Assembly: GCA_030068145.1 (NCBI GenBank)
Contig: JAPJBO010000196.1
Span: forward strand, 124,001 to 188,000
Reading direction: 5' to 3'
DNA: 64,000 bases
Source of the DNA: Diplonema papillatum
Lineage: Eukaryota; Euglenozoa; Diplonemea; Diplonemida; Diplonemidae
The position numbers were made by a program, and so were the translations under genes. Shown here in pieces: positions 29,014-39,014 of this stretch (its first letter is position 1; the number at the start of each line of letters is the position of its first letter). Under the pieces are notes generated by a model. That model was not told the origin of the DNA. It saw only the letters and a list, made by a program, of their open reading frames with translations, and made no database searches.

Positions 29014-30690
29014 ATGATGACGAGCACGTTGATTTATATATGGACACCGCTTCTGTGCCTGCTGTTGTGCCTCATCGTGTTTTTTTATTTTTTGCACTTG
29101 GCTGAACGACGAGCATCGAAGGCGGGACAGGGGAACGACGACGAGGTGCCGGAGGACGTCAGCGACGACTTTCGGACCGAGACGATACCGACCGAGTGGG
29201 CCAATGATGGGCACGTGCGGAGCAAAGAGCTGACGAAGGACGAGGAAGCGCTGATTCAGCTCATAAAACGGCGGGGGGTGGCACGCGAGGTGCGGCCAAC
29301 CTCACGAGAGGGCGTCTTTCCGGACTGCATCATCTGTTTGGACAGCCTGACGATCTTGGAGACGCAGCGGTCGGAGACGGATGCGCAGCAGTCCGCGGAA
29401 GGCACGTCCTTCGCCGGTCCTGAGACGACACCTCGCACGGCGTGTTCCCATCATGTCAATGCGCCTTATGGGGATTACACCTCCGACAACGCCCTCGTTT
29501 CCTGCCGGGATCCCCGAGAAGACGGCCATGAAGAAGAAAGCCGTACCTTCGAGACAGCCCCGTCAGCGCACTCCGCCCTGTCTCCCCAAACCGCGCCCAC
29601 TCAAGAGTGGCATTCTGGCTCTTCGAACGGACCGCTTGCCAACGACGACCTTCTCGACACCCCGCACACCGTCACCGATCCTTCGCAGAAAAAGTGGACG
29701 GCGCTTCCCTGCCACCACACATACCACGCTGAGTGCTTCGAGGTACATTTACACCCACCTTCTCACTCTTCCGCCGTTGATTCAACCAGTGCCAGGCGAA
29801 AAGAGACCGCCTGAGGCAAGAACGCTTTCTGTTTACCAGTGAGCGAATAGCAAGCCGACAATATAATAGCAGAGATGACATTGTAGCAAGCCGACAATAT
29901 AATAGCAGAGATGACATTGTAGCAAGACGACAATATAATAGCAGAGATGACATTGTAGCAAGCCGACAATATAATAGCAGAGATGACATTGTAGCAAGCC
30001 GACAATATAATAGCAGAGATGACATTGTAGCAAGACGACAATATAATAGCAGAGATGACATTGTAGCAAGCCGACAATATAATAGCAGAGATGACATTGT
30101 AGCAAGACGACAATATAATAGCAGAGATGACATTGTAGCAAGACGACAATATAATAGCAGAGATGACATTGTAGCTGGACGACCCGAGAATAGGAGGCCA
30201 GCAAGGGAATACACACGGCAAATTATCCACCCAACCGTTGTCGGGACTCAGGCGTGAAGAGGAAAGGTCGCTTGTAGAACACCATAGGCACCCTTGCCAC
30301 TTGGATATACCAACGAGCGTCGGGTTGGGGAAGTTCTTCAACTTATCGTATATATTTCCGGCTTGGCCGACTGTCGACCGAGTATCGTCACCAACTACGA
30401 AAGAAAAGCAACCGACTGCCATTGTGAGGACTCCTCGCAAGTCCCGTTTTTTCGAGGGGGCTGTGCAAGATCCCATTTTCGTGAAAACCCTCCTTGTTGA
30501 GCGAAACGGGGTGAAGAAGTCTGCAAAGTGGCTACAACCAGGTATTTTCACGACATCTCCTACCCCTTCACACTCGCACACACTTACACACACGCAGCGA
30601 TGGATGATCTCCGAGTTCCAGCAGCACCGGGATGCCTCATGTCCTGTTTGCCGCCAGCCGGTCATGGAAATGATGTGGCCTGTCAACTAG
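29014..30690 (+). CDS. Membrane-anchored RING-H2 protein, probable E3 ubiquitin ligase (two exons)
   Basis: Exons 29014-29742 and 30598-30690 give 273 residues. The start is the first ATG of an ATGATG pair, opening a membrane anchor (about residues 5-29, TLIYIWTPLLCLLLCLIVFF). The RING-H2 ligands are C105-x2-C108 (DCIICLD), then C233, H235, H238 and C241 (CHHTYHAEC), then C258-x2-C261 (CPVC). Splicing is in phase 0 and joins CFE to RWM, the expected RING sequence just after the sixth ligand. Oddly, 124 residues of Ser/Thr/Pro-rich sequence separate the second and third ligands, where a typical RING has 9-39. The family usually transfers ubiquitin at endomembranes. No substrate-binding domain is seen. 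Confidence 0.85.
29743..30597 (+). other. Intron of the RING gene
   Basis: The 855 bp intron has GT-AG ends (GTACATTT and ACACACGCAG) and phase 0. It contains nine 36 bp repeats. No clear pairing of the intron ends is seen, unlike several other introns here. Confidence 0.85.
29848..30171 (+). repeat. 36 bp minisatellite, nine units
   Basis: Nine contiguous units of exactly 36 bp starting TAGCAAGMCGACAATATAAT, with essentially one variable base (C or A at position 8). There are no spacers, so it is not a CRISPR array. The period is a multiple of three and keeps false frames open on the minus strand. Confidence 0.95.
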
Positions 30691-31559
30691 TGCCCGGTGC
30701 GTCGGGAGTGTGGCAACACCTTCAAAACCACCTTCGTGGTTGCAAGATGGCACTCACGACACTCATGGCTATCCGGTTTTCCCGGTTGCATAGAAACCCG
30801 AGAAACTCCTGGCGACGACCGGATACGCACGAACGCTTCCCTCTGATCCTTGGAAGGCTACCCAAGAACACACCACGTTCTCATAGTTTATTGCATGGTG
30901 CATAGACGGGATCGCGCAACTCAATCTGAAACAGTCTTGAAAAGTGTTTTTTATTTTGCACCGATCGAAACTTATTTTATCCCGCAAGGCATTTTCAGGT
31001 GAAAACAACAAGCTCGCTTATTTTAGCACGACGGGGGTTATTGCATATGGGCGGCGAGTGCTTACGCCAATATACCGGGTCTCGGGCAACTGAATCTGAA
31101 AGGAAGCAATAATGCCGCAGCGCCATGTCTACGCATCGCGAAACAGTCTCCCAGAAATGGACAGAACACCCACCCCCCCCCCCCCCCCCCAGGCATCTTG
31201 TTAAGAACCATCCATCCATCCATCAGCCGGCGACCCCCCCCCCCCCCCCCTCAGGCTATTTTCACTGTGGAGGGGGAGACGCTACCTGTCACACTCTAAG
31301 GTGGTCACCACGGTGGGCGGTCAGAAAAAAAATTTTTTTTGCCCCAAATACCCCAAATACCACACTTTGGAAAATTTTGTGGGCCCACTTTTGGCAGGGA
31401 ATTTTGACCATTTCACCTTCGAGAATTTGACCACCCAGCCTCCAAGGCAACTGCACTGTAGAGGGGGGGGGGGGGTCTGGTTTATCCGGCCATCCGGCAA
31501 AGTGGCTGATCCTTAACAAGAGCGCTGCCCCCCCCACCCCCCCCCCCCCAGCATACCAG

Positions 31560-31710
31560 ACTCCACACCGCAGTCCTGTCTGCAGACACTCAGGTTCCGC
31601 GCTGATGATGGTCCGCCTTATGTGTCCGTGGCTTAAAGGACCGAAACACGGCGCAGACGGGACCAGTGCGGTGTTGAGCACATACCCATTCCAAGCACGT
31701 TCTTGCAATC
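31560..31710 (+). repeat. Dispersed repeat family 1, truncated copy
   Basis: Starts inside the family at ACTCCACACCGCAGTCCTGT and runs to CAAGCACGTTCTTGCAA and a short C-run. It has the extra CCTTATGTGTCCGTG block shared with the copies at 32010 and 32396 but absent at 2236. Confidence 0.85.
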
Positions 31711-32009
31711 CCCCCATTCCAGTAGGGTACTTCGCGTAACGCGACTTGCTGCCCTCAGCACGCAGGAGACTTCCTCGCACTCTTTTTCCTTTTGGTACTT
31801 CAACCATTGGTGCTGCACACGGCAACCCCATGTCCACTGTGCTCTGCGGAGTTTACTTCGCAGATTGCCACCGTAAAAAGAAGACAAGTCAGTGCTGCCT
31901 AGCGAGTCGCAGTCACAATCAGGGCGAGTGCCCTGAGTTTTTTAACTGATTGCTCAGACACGGTTGTAGGGGCCTTCTCCCCGTGACGGATTCGCCTGTG
32001 CTCTAGTAG

Positions 32010-32210
32010 CACGGGTGGTCCTGGCTGTGACGAGCTACGAACAGCCGCCTGACATACCAGACTCACACCGCAGTCCTGTCTGCAGACACTCAGGTTCCGC
32101 GCTGATGATGGTCCGCCTTATGTGTCCGTGGCTTAAAGGACCGAAACACGGCGCAGACGGGACCAGTGCGGTGTTGAGCACATACCCATTCAAGCACGTT
32201 CTTGCAACCC
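32010..32210 (+). repeat. Dispersed repeat family 1, full copy
   Basis: Runs from AGCACGGGTGGTCCTGGCTG to CAAGCACGTTCTTGCAA and a C-run. It and the next copy share about 40 bp upstream (CCTTCTCCCCGTGACGGATT), so the two arose by tandem duplication of about 390 bp. Confidence 0.88.
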
Positions 32211-32395
32211 CCCCCAGCAGACCAAAAGAAGAAAAAAGACTCTGCATTCCGCGAAGAAGACTTGATGCTAGCATCAAACACTTAGGAGGCAAGTAGCGCC
32301 TGAACACGAAACTAAGATTTTCCCCCCCCCCCCAGCAGACCCATGTTGGAAATAAAGACACGGTTGTGGGGCCCTTCTCCCCGTGACGGATTCGC

Positions 32396-32611
32396 CTGTG
32401 CTCTGGCAGCACGGGTGGTCCTGGCTGTGACGAGCTACGAACAGTCGCCTGACAAACCAGACTCACACCGCAGTCCTGTCTGCAGACACTCAGGTTCCAC
32501 GCTGATGATGGTCCGCCTTATGTGTCCGTGGCTTAAAGGACCGAACCACGGCGCAGACGGGACCAGTGCGGTGTTGAGCACATACCCAGTCCAAGCACGT
32601 TCTTGCAATCC
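32396..32611 (+). repeat. Dispersed repeat family 1, full copy
   Basis: Matches 32010-32210 with few changes and the same upstream block (32360-32395). It ends CAAGCACGTTCTTGCAA then TCCCC. Confidence 0.88.
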
Positions 32612-35304
32612 CCAGCAGCAGACCAAAGAAAAGTTGGAAACAAAAAAGCGTTGCCCTTCGAGTTCTTTTTGAATCTGCCGAAAGCGTAGAATCTTGAGAC
32701 GCGCTCATTCTTTTTTGGCGTGATAAGGGCCTTCCGACCGGTGGAGACTTCTGCTTGTGCCCAGCTTGGGATAGACTTTGCGGTCGACACCAAACTCGAA
32801 TACCCAGGGAGCGTTGCAGCGATGCCAGACGAAATACCTTGGAAAAGTGCGGGCGGCGGACCCACTTACACATTCTTGCCCTCAGACCAGGGAAATTCTG
32901 GGCTTCTTCGCCGAAGTTCGAGGCCCACCTGAAGTTCCAAAATCTACAATCGGGGCATTCCCAATCTCGCCGTTGGGGAAAAAACGCAACACAGCAGCCA
33001 TGAAGCCTGTATGCGCACGAGTTCCTTAGCTTAGGAGCCCAGCGGAGTGGGATCCCAATCCGGATTCATGCAGTGAGAAATCACCCGACACGAGCGGCAA
33101 TATCCTTCTGTCCCGCTTCTTCTTCCTTGCTGTTTGACTCCCAGCCTTAACGGTCAACCGGAGACCCAAATAATGTTGGTCCTTCATGCCTCAAAACACT
33201 TTCGAATACTCCCCCACCCTTGCCCCTCTGGTTGGGTGCGTCGTTTTGAGTCACGACGCTTGCACCCGATAGAAAGCATCATCAATCAATCCGCATGCAC
33301 CGACAACGCCTCCCCCGCCGTCTTCCCTTCTTCCTTGCCCTTAAGTATCCTAGCCATCCACGAGAATCGTGCGTTTTAACAATGAAACAGCTGTGCAATA
33401 GAAGCAACTCGTGTGAACGAGTAGAGCGAGCTGTCCGAAAGGGGGGAGGAGAGTCGAAACGCTCAGGCATGATACCAGGCTCATAACCTACGAAGGCTGG
33501 ACCATTTTTGCATTATCTACACTGTAGTGCAAAGATATGTGCGTAGCCGGTTGGTATGATTTAACTCTTAGAGCGAGAGAGCCTCTAACAGTTGCTGCAA
33601 CTGAAGAGATCATGTATGAGAGCACAGTATGTGCAAACAAAACACGTGTAGAGCTTTCATAGTTTCCAGATGTACCCGTTTACCCTCATGAGTCGGACGT
33701 CCCCCCCTTTTATGTTCGCAACCGGCGGCCACGATCGCGTCCTCCCGCCGACTCAGCGTGGCTCTTTACGGCTGCCGCTTCTCGACATACCGCACAGCGG
33801 AAACGTGCAAGCGAGGATTTTGGGTTGATTCTGATAACGAACTTGCCACCAGCTACCAGCAATCCTTTGCAACCGTCACGAGTTCACCACGGGAGAGCGC
33901 GTAGGGGGCGACCCCTTCAGCTAAACGTGTGCACTACTGCACATGGTGCCCGAATTGTTGCCACACACACACACAGATAAATCTGGGCTTAGTGCCGGGT
34001 GTTTGCCGTCAATTTCCAAAAAAGAAGGAAAACCCCCCGAGCCGACTTTCACAAACAATCAAAAATTGAAAAAAAAAAAAAATTTCTTTTGGGAACCCCA
34101 CCGATCACCACAAGCACGCACTAAGCTGAACTTCACAAGCATCCAAAAGGTCGAAAGACACCAATCTGTACGTCCATTCGGATCGTCGGAAACACAAAAA
34201 AGAAAAAAAAAAAAAAAACACCAATCCGTGCCCCCGTGCGGGAGCGTCGGAACACAACGCGCAAACGGAGACTACGCAAATAAACGCTGAGCAGCTTCCT
34301 GAACAGTAATTAACAGCAAACCACTGGATGGGTGGACAAAACAAATTGCGGAGCAGCAGTTTGGAAATACATCTTCTTGTTTGTCATTCCCTCTCCCAAA
34401 CCCCTGCCCCCGGTCCTCCGTTGACGTGCTGTCCGCGAGTCAGCGCCCGAGGGCAGGGAGGGAAGGGGGAATGGCGAATAGCTGTGGCAAAATCACAACC
34501 TCTACCTCTGCTTTCTCTCAGAAGGTATGTTGACGGTGCAAGTTTCCTGCGGATTCCCGCATTCGAAATCGTGCACATGCGGTCGTATGGACAACATGCA
34601 CGATGAAGAACATTACGAAGCGAATCCCTGGTTCATCCGGTCTCATTTCTGCGACATTAGCCGATGATTGTTTCTTGATGGCTTGCACATTTCACGTTGT
34701 CGCACTGAAACGCTTAATTGCAAGGCCCAGAGCAACAACAATGCAGTCGTGTAACGCAAAAAAAATAGTGCGATTGCTGCATTACACTGATACTCGTTTG
34801 CGTGCAAGCGACCCCCCCACGCAACAAGCGTACCCACTTTGCGCCATTTCTGTTTGAGTACTCGGCGCGGAAGCGCCGTCCCAGGCAGCACGTCGGATGG
34901 CGAGCATGCTTCTCCGAGAATCCGACTGGAGTGCTGCCATCGCCGTCCGCAGCGCCAAAACAAGGGCGTTGCTTCTTTTTATATGTTTTCCCTCTCCCTT
35001 TTGAACACTTGCTGCCAGCAACAAAAAAACACGCATGCGAGGCAGCGTGCAGCGTAAACATTAAACAAAGACTTCCCTCCCCCCCGGGTTCTAGCCTCCT
35101 TTCAATCCTTGCCCATGGTGTTCTGCGCTGCCAGTCGCCATTTTGTGACAAACTTGATGCTCACATCACAGACTTACCGAAAGGGCGGGATTCGCCTCAC
35201 CCACCTCACCCCAAAAGTAAGTATTCCCCCGCCTTGAAAGGTCGGGTCTAACCAATACACTCCACCGGTGAGCCTCAGAAGCAGGAACTCGGTTTATTTT
35301 TTTT

Positions 35305-35695
35305 AATAGTACATCTGTACTGAAGGGAACATTTCCGGGAACAACGGTTGCACATGAAGAGAAAACGAAGCCAACGAAAAAGTGCTAATACAGGAAACCC
35401 CCCCAGTGCTGATGCTAAGGCCCCTAAACTCGGCATCGTTGTCAGCCGGACGGCAACGAGGGGGGGGGGGTCCCCACCCCCACCCAGGGTTAGCAACTTC
35501 GTTTTGGGTCTCAGGCTTAGTATCAGCACTGAACCCCCCCCCCAGAGAGGTTTATACCCTGTACACGCGAAGAACAAGAAACTTTTACCTTATCATTTTC
35601 ATCACCTTTGGTCAGTTGATGCTGATCGTCCGTTGCTTCGTTTATCAGTGCAAGCTCCAACTCCGGAAATGTTCTGCAAAAAGTTCTTCAAGCGA
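35305..35695 (+). repeat. Dispersed repeat family 8, interrupted by a MITE
   Basis: The left part (35305-35370, GGGAACATTTCCGGGAACAA) and the right part (35575-35675, CATTTTCATCACCTTTGGTC and TTCGTTTATCAGTGCAAGC) match one continuous copy at 44795-44990. A third, partial copy lies at 59075-59215. The intervening block contains the hAT-type MITE and extra C-rich sequence. Confidence 0.8.
35396..35539. mobile_element. hAT-type MITE with 8 bp target duplication, copy 2
   Basis: The body is 35404-35531 (128 bp), about 95% like 18697-18822, with the same CAGTGCTGATGCTAAG and CTTAGTATCAGCACTG ends. The exact 8 bp duplication AACCCCCC occurs at 35396-35403 and 35532-35539. It differs from the duplication of copy 1, which shows independent insertion. 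Confidence 0.9.
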
Positions 35696-35794
35696 ACTTT
35701 AACTCTAAAAAACAACACTACATCTATCACACTACCCGCCTCACAGCCTCAATGGTCAACCGGAGACCCTAAAACACCGAACCTCTAAACCGCA

Positions 35795-36505
35795 ATAAAC
35801 CATAGATGGCCGTTATATAACGTTATATAACGTTATATAACGTTATACAACGTTATTCCCGGAGTTATTTGTTGCCCCCCCCTAAATCCAGAAAAACCGT
35901 TATTGACCGTCATAAAACCGTAATTTGCCATTTGTTGGTCGAAAAATAACGTTATTTGACCGTTATAACGTTATAATAACGTTATATAACGTTATAGAAC
36001 GTTATTATAATCCGGTAGTGTTTGGCCCTCAGTGCTCAAAGATCCGTGAAGAAAACCCCTCCTGTGAACGCTCCAGTCAAGCAAAAAACGGAGGTCGAAG
36101 GTACTACCAAAATAGGCCAAAATCTGAGAAAATCGGCCAAGCTTGACCAAAAACCACCAAATATGGCCAGAAATCTGGACACAAGGGTAAAAATAGCCGA
36201 AATCTGGAGAAATCGGCAAAAAATGGCCAAAATCTGAGAAAATCGGCAAAAATGGCCAAGCTTGACCAAAAACCGCCAAATATGACCAGAAATCTGGAAT
36301 AAGGGTAAAAATGGCCGAAATCTGGAAAAATCGGCAAAAAATGGCCAAAATCTGAAAATTCCCAAAAACCGTTATTTGCGTTATTTTTTCCGTTATTTTG
36401 CGTTTTCGACCGTTATATAACGTTATATAACGTTATATAACGTTATGACCGTTATAACGTTATATAACGTTATATAACGTTATCAACCGGCCATCTATGA
36501 TAAAC
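35795..36505. mobile_element. 699 bp non-autonomous inverted-repeat element with 6 bp target duplication
   Basis: The body is 35801-36499, with perfect 12 bp inverted ends CATAGATGGCCG and CGGCCATCTATG. ATAAAC flanks it on both sides (35795-35800, 36500-36505). Subterminal regions on both sides are arrays of the self-complementary unit TTATATAACG. The core (36110-36360) has a roughly 125 bp unit about twice (CAAGCTTGACCAAAAACC). No transposase frame is seen. The flanks join to AACCGCAATAAACGCTAAAA, matching AACCGCAAAAAACGCTAAAA at 11650, an empty-site relative. Confidence 0.85.
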
Positions 36506-37882
36506 GCTAAAAAAAGAGCGCGTGCGCAGCGTACCGCACTTTTTCGGGTGTGGCAACGGGAGAGATACGGCGACTGCCTCCCTTTCAATTCATTTTATTT
36601 TCTACACACCGCTCTTCTGCCGCAGTTCACCATGTTGGATCCCTCCAGCCAGCTCGCGGTCTCTGCACGACAGAAGGAGAAATTATGAAAAGTACCCACC
36701 ACGACACTGTGTTGAGAGGGTCTACCGTATGTAGAAGTGTGGATCATGACCGAACGGACACCAACGAAGGTTCCCACCGATACTCTTTCCCCGTGCAATC
36801 ACCCCACCACCTTTGAGAACACGCTGCGTAAAGGGTCAAGCGAGCTTGCACTCTAAAAGTGGCTACCACAACCAAGGGAAGCCGCCGCAGGAGAGAAGGA
36901 ATTTGCACCCTGTACCACGAAGATGTACCTTGTCCGTACCAACCCAGCGCCCCATGCCGCTGTCACGTAGGCGGCGCGCGAGCAGTCTGCGATGAGCCTT
37001 TGCGATCTTTGTGCCATCACCACCTTGAAGAGATTCCTTGGTCCCTTACAGAGTCCGAAGATCGACTCCGATCAAAGTAGGAACTCTACTTCCAGCTCGG
37101 GACACTAGAGACGTCCAGTAGTCATCAATGTGCCCAGTCATATGCCTACTTACGCGCTCTCGCTTTTTGGCAGACTGCGTCGCGATGCTTGCAAGTTGCA
37201 TGCTCGATGAGGACTTCCATCCGCCTAATCGCCGGGGTTAGAACCGTTGTGCGGGTGAAAGCTCATCTCAGCAGCGCGTCAGCCTGTCGCGCGGCGTTTG
37301 TTTTGAGTGGCCAAGCGAGCCTTTGACCAAACCGAGGCGGCGTCCGCCGGGACCCCCTTTCCGAACTTAACCGAAGTCGTTCCGTTTGGTTACAAAGTAT
37401 ACCCCTACTATGCTGGCCCCCTCTCACCGTTTCCCCCTCCTCTTTACTTGGACAAATCCTGTTCTACTCTCCGTTGCTGATCCTTTGCAATGCCTTCGGT
37501 TCGTTTTCGTTGCCATTACCCGCACGCCCCTCCCCGCCGTTGTCTCCTCCTCCCCTCTCCCCTGGCCCTGATACACGGAGGAATCCAGCTTCAAAAACTG
37601 GAGTTGAAGAGGGAGTGCCCGAGTCTCATTCGAAACGCGTGTATATGTACACGCGTTTCGGGTTACGGATGTGGCTCTCTCTTTTTTTTTGTTAACAATG
37701 CATTTTGTTGGTACTACTATAAAATTAGTTGTCGGCAGCGTACTACATGACACTTACCAAAGCAGGTGAGTTCCGCGAGTGCGAACAACAAAAAAAAGCT
37801 TCAGCTCCAAGTTCTGAGGCTGGACTCCGTGTATACACGATTCAGAGGAAAGCAAGAAGAAAAATGCAGCACCCCCCTGCTG

Positions 37883-38068
37883 GTTGGTCCTGGCTGTGAC
37901 GCTACCCGGCAAACCAGACTCAAATCGCTGCTCGTCTGCAGCGCAGCCACTCAGGTTCCGCGCTGATGACCCACATTCTATGTTCGCGGCTTCAATGGCC
38001 GAACCACAGTGCAGATAGTACCAGTCCGGTGTTGAGCATACAACCATTCCAAACACGTTGTTGCAACC
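37883..38068 (+). repeat. Dispersed repeat family 1, diverged copy
   Basis: GGTTGGTCCTGGCTGTGACG, CTCAGGTTCCGCGCTGATGA, GTTCGCGGCTTCAATGGCCG and CAAACACGTTGTTGCAACCC keep the order of family 1 with many substitutions. It is an older copy than those at 32 kb. Confidence 0.8.
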
Positions 38069-38447
38069 CCCTTCCCCCGCGTTGTTCTGGTCCGTTTGCC
38101 CCGTATACGCTGGCCGCCAAAAAGAATCGGCCCACCGCGGTTTACATGCTCCATCTTCATCGCCGTTTGCTTGTACCCGCCACCCGAGCTTGCGCGAAGA
38201 AGAGGTTGTCATCCACCAGGGGTGCCCCGCCTGCACTCCGCACAACTAATAAACGACGCAAAACGACGCAGTTCCCACGCTACCGAGTAGTCGCCGTATG
38301 TCGCCACCGATCCCCCCCGACACACGTCGAAACGAATCCCTACGCCGTCGGGGCCTCCCGTATGGGCAATCAGGCTTGTTCAAGGGATAATCGGGTGCAC
38401 GAGGCAGCATGGCTAGCTTGTCCAGGGCCAGCAGAGGCACGCCTGGT

Positions 38448-38577
38448 GCGGTGGTGGGCGTTGGCCGCTGAAATCGAGGCAACTTCCAACACTCTTTTTT
38501 TTGCGGCGCTCCCTCCCTCTCCAGGCGCGGCTTCCTTCCCCGCACCGCCTGCGCGCAAGGTGGGGCCGTGTTTCGCA
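38448..38577 (+). repeat. Dispersed repeat family 6, copy 1
   Basis: About 125 bp with GAGGCAACTTCCAACACTC and CTCTCCAGGCGCGGCTTCCT, nearly identical to 52575-52700. Both are GC-rich and end at a GTGTTTCGCA segment. Confidence 0.8.
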
Positions 38578-39014
38578 CCCCCCACCCTCTACAGATGTCG
38601 TGCATTTTCAAGCACTGGTCATAGAAGGCCGTTATATAACGTTAGTCTGGTAGACAAACCTGACGGGACCAGTTTTTATGACGATGCCTTCCTGAGAATT
38701 GCAGGAGGGTGAACATACTGGAACTCTCAGTGTATTTGTCTTTCTGCGACGGCAAGCACCCTAGCTGAGCCAAACATATGCCGAGTCTCACTTTACTGCC
38801 AGTATCCGTACTCATCATTTCCCGCTAACCTTTGACACCGAACACGGGAAGCTCTTGAGGCCGTATAACCCTGTAATTTCTACCTCAAGGAAAAAAAAAA
38901 AAAAAGAAAGGACACCCGCGCACCTACCCACGCGCCCGCACACGCACGCCAGAAGACCGAACCCAATATAGAGGCGTTCCGCGCATTGCGGGTGGGAGGG
39001 CACGGCCCGTGTTC

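Larger units (their letters stand above)
30691..39014. other. 8 kb repeat-rich stretch with two inserted elements
   Basis: No supported gene. It contains three family 1 copies between 31560 and 32611, a family 8 repeat split by a hAT-type MITE (35305-35695), a 699 bp inverted-repeat element (35801-36499), a diverged family 1 copy (37883-38068) and family 6 (38448-38577). There are several C-runs followed by CAG (about 31174, 31233, 31531, 32205, 32323). A second small end of the 699 bp element lies at 38620-38644. Confidence 0.65.

Noticed and set aside
29848..30171. Possible CRISPR array
   Set aside because: Units are contiguous with no spacers, in a eukaryotic intron.
29763..30686. 307-residue minus-strand frame with 12-residue repeats
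   Set aside because: The repeat part is only the translation of the 36 bp minisatellite, whose period keeps any frame open. It lies across a spliced intron of the RING gene.
31150..32340. Multiple long C-runs as assembly errors
   Set aside because: Run lengths may well be wrong, but runs also occur at target duplications and gene leaders in consistent positions, so they are treated as real features with uncertain length.
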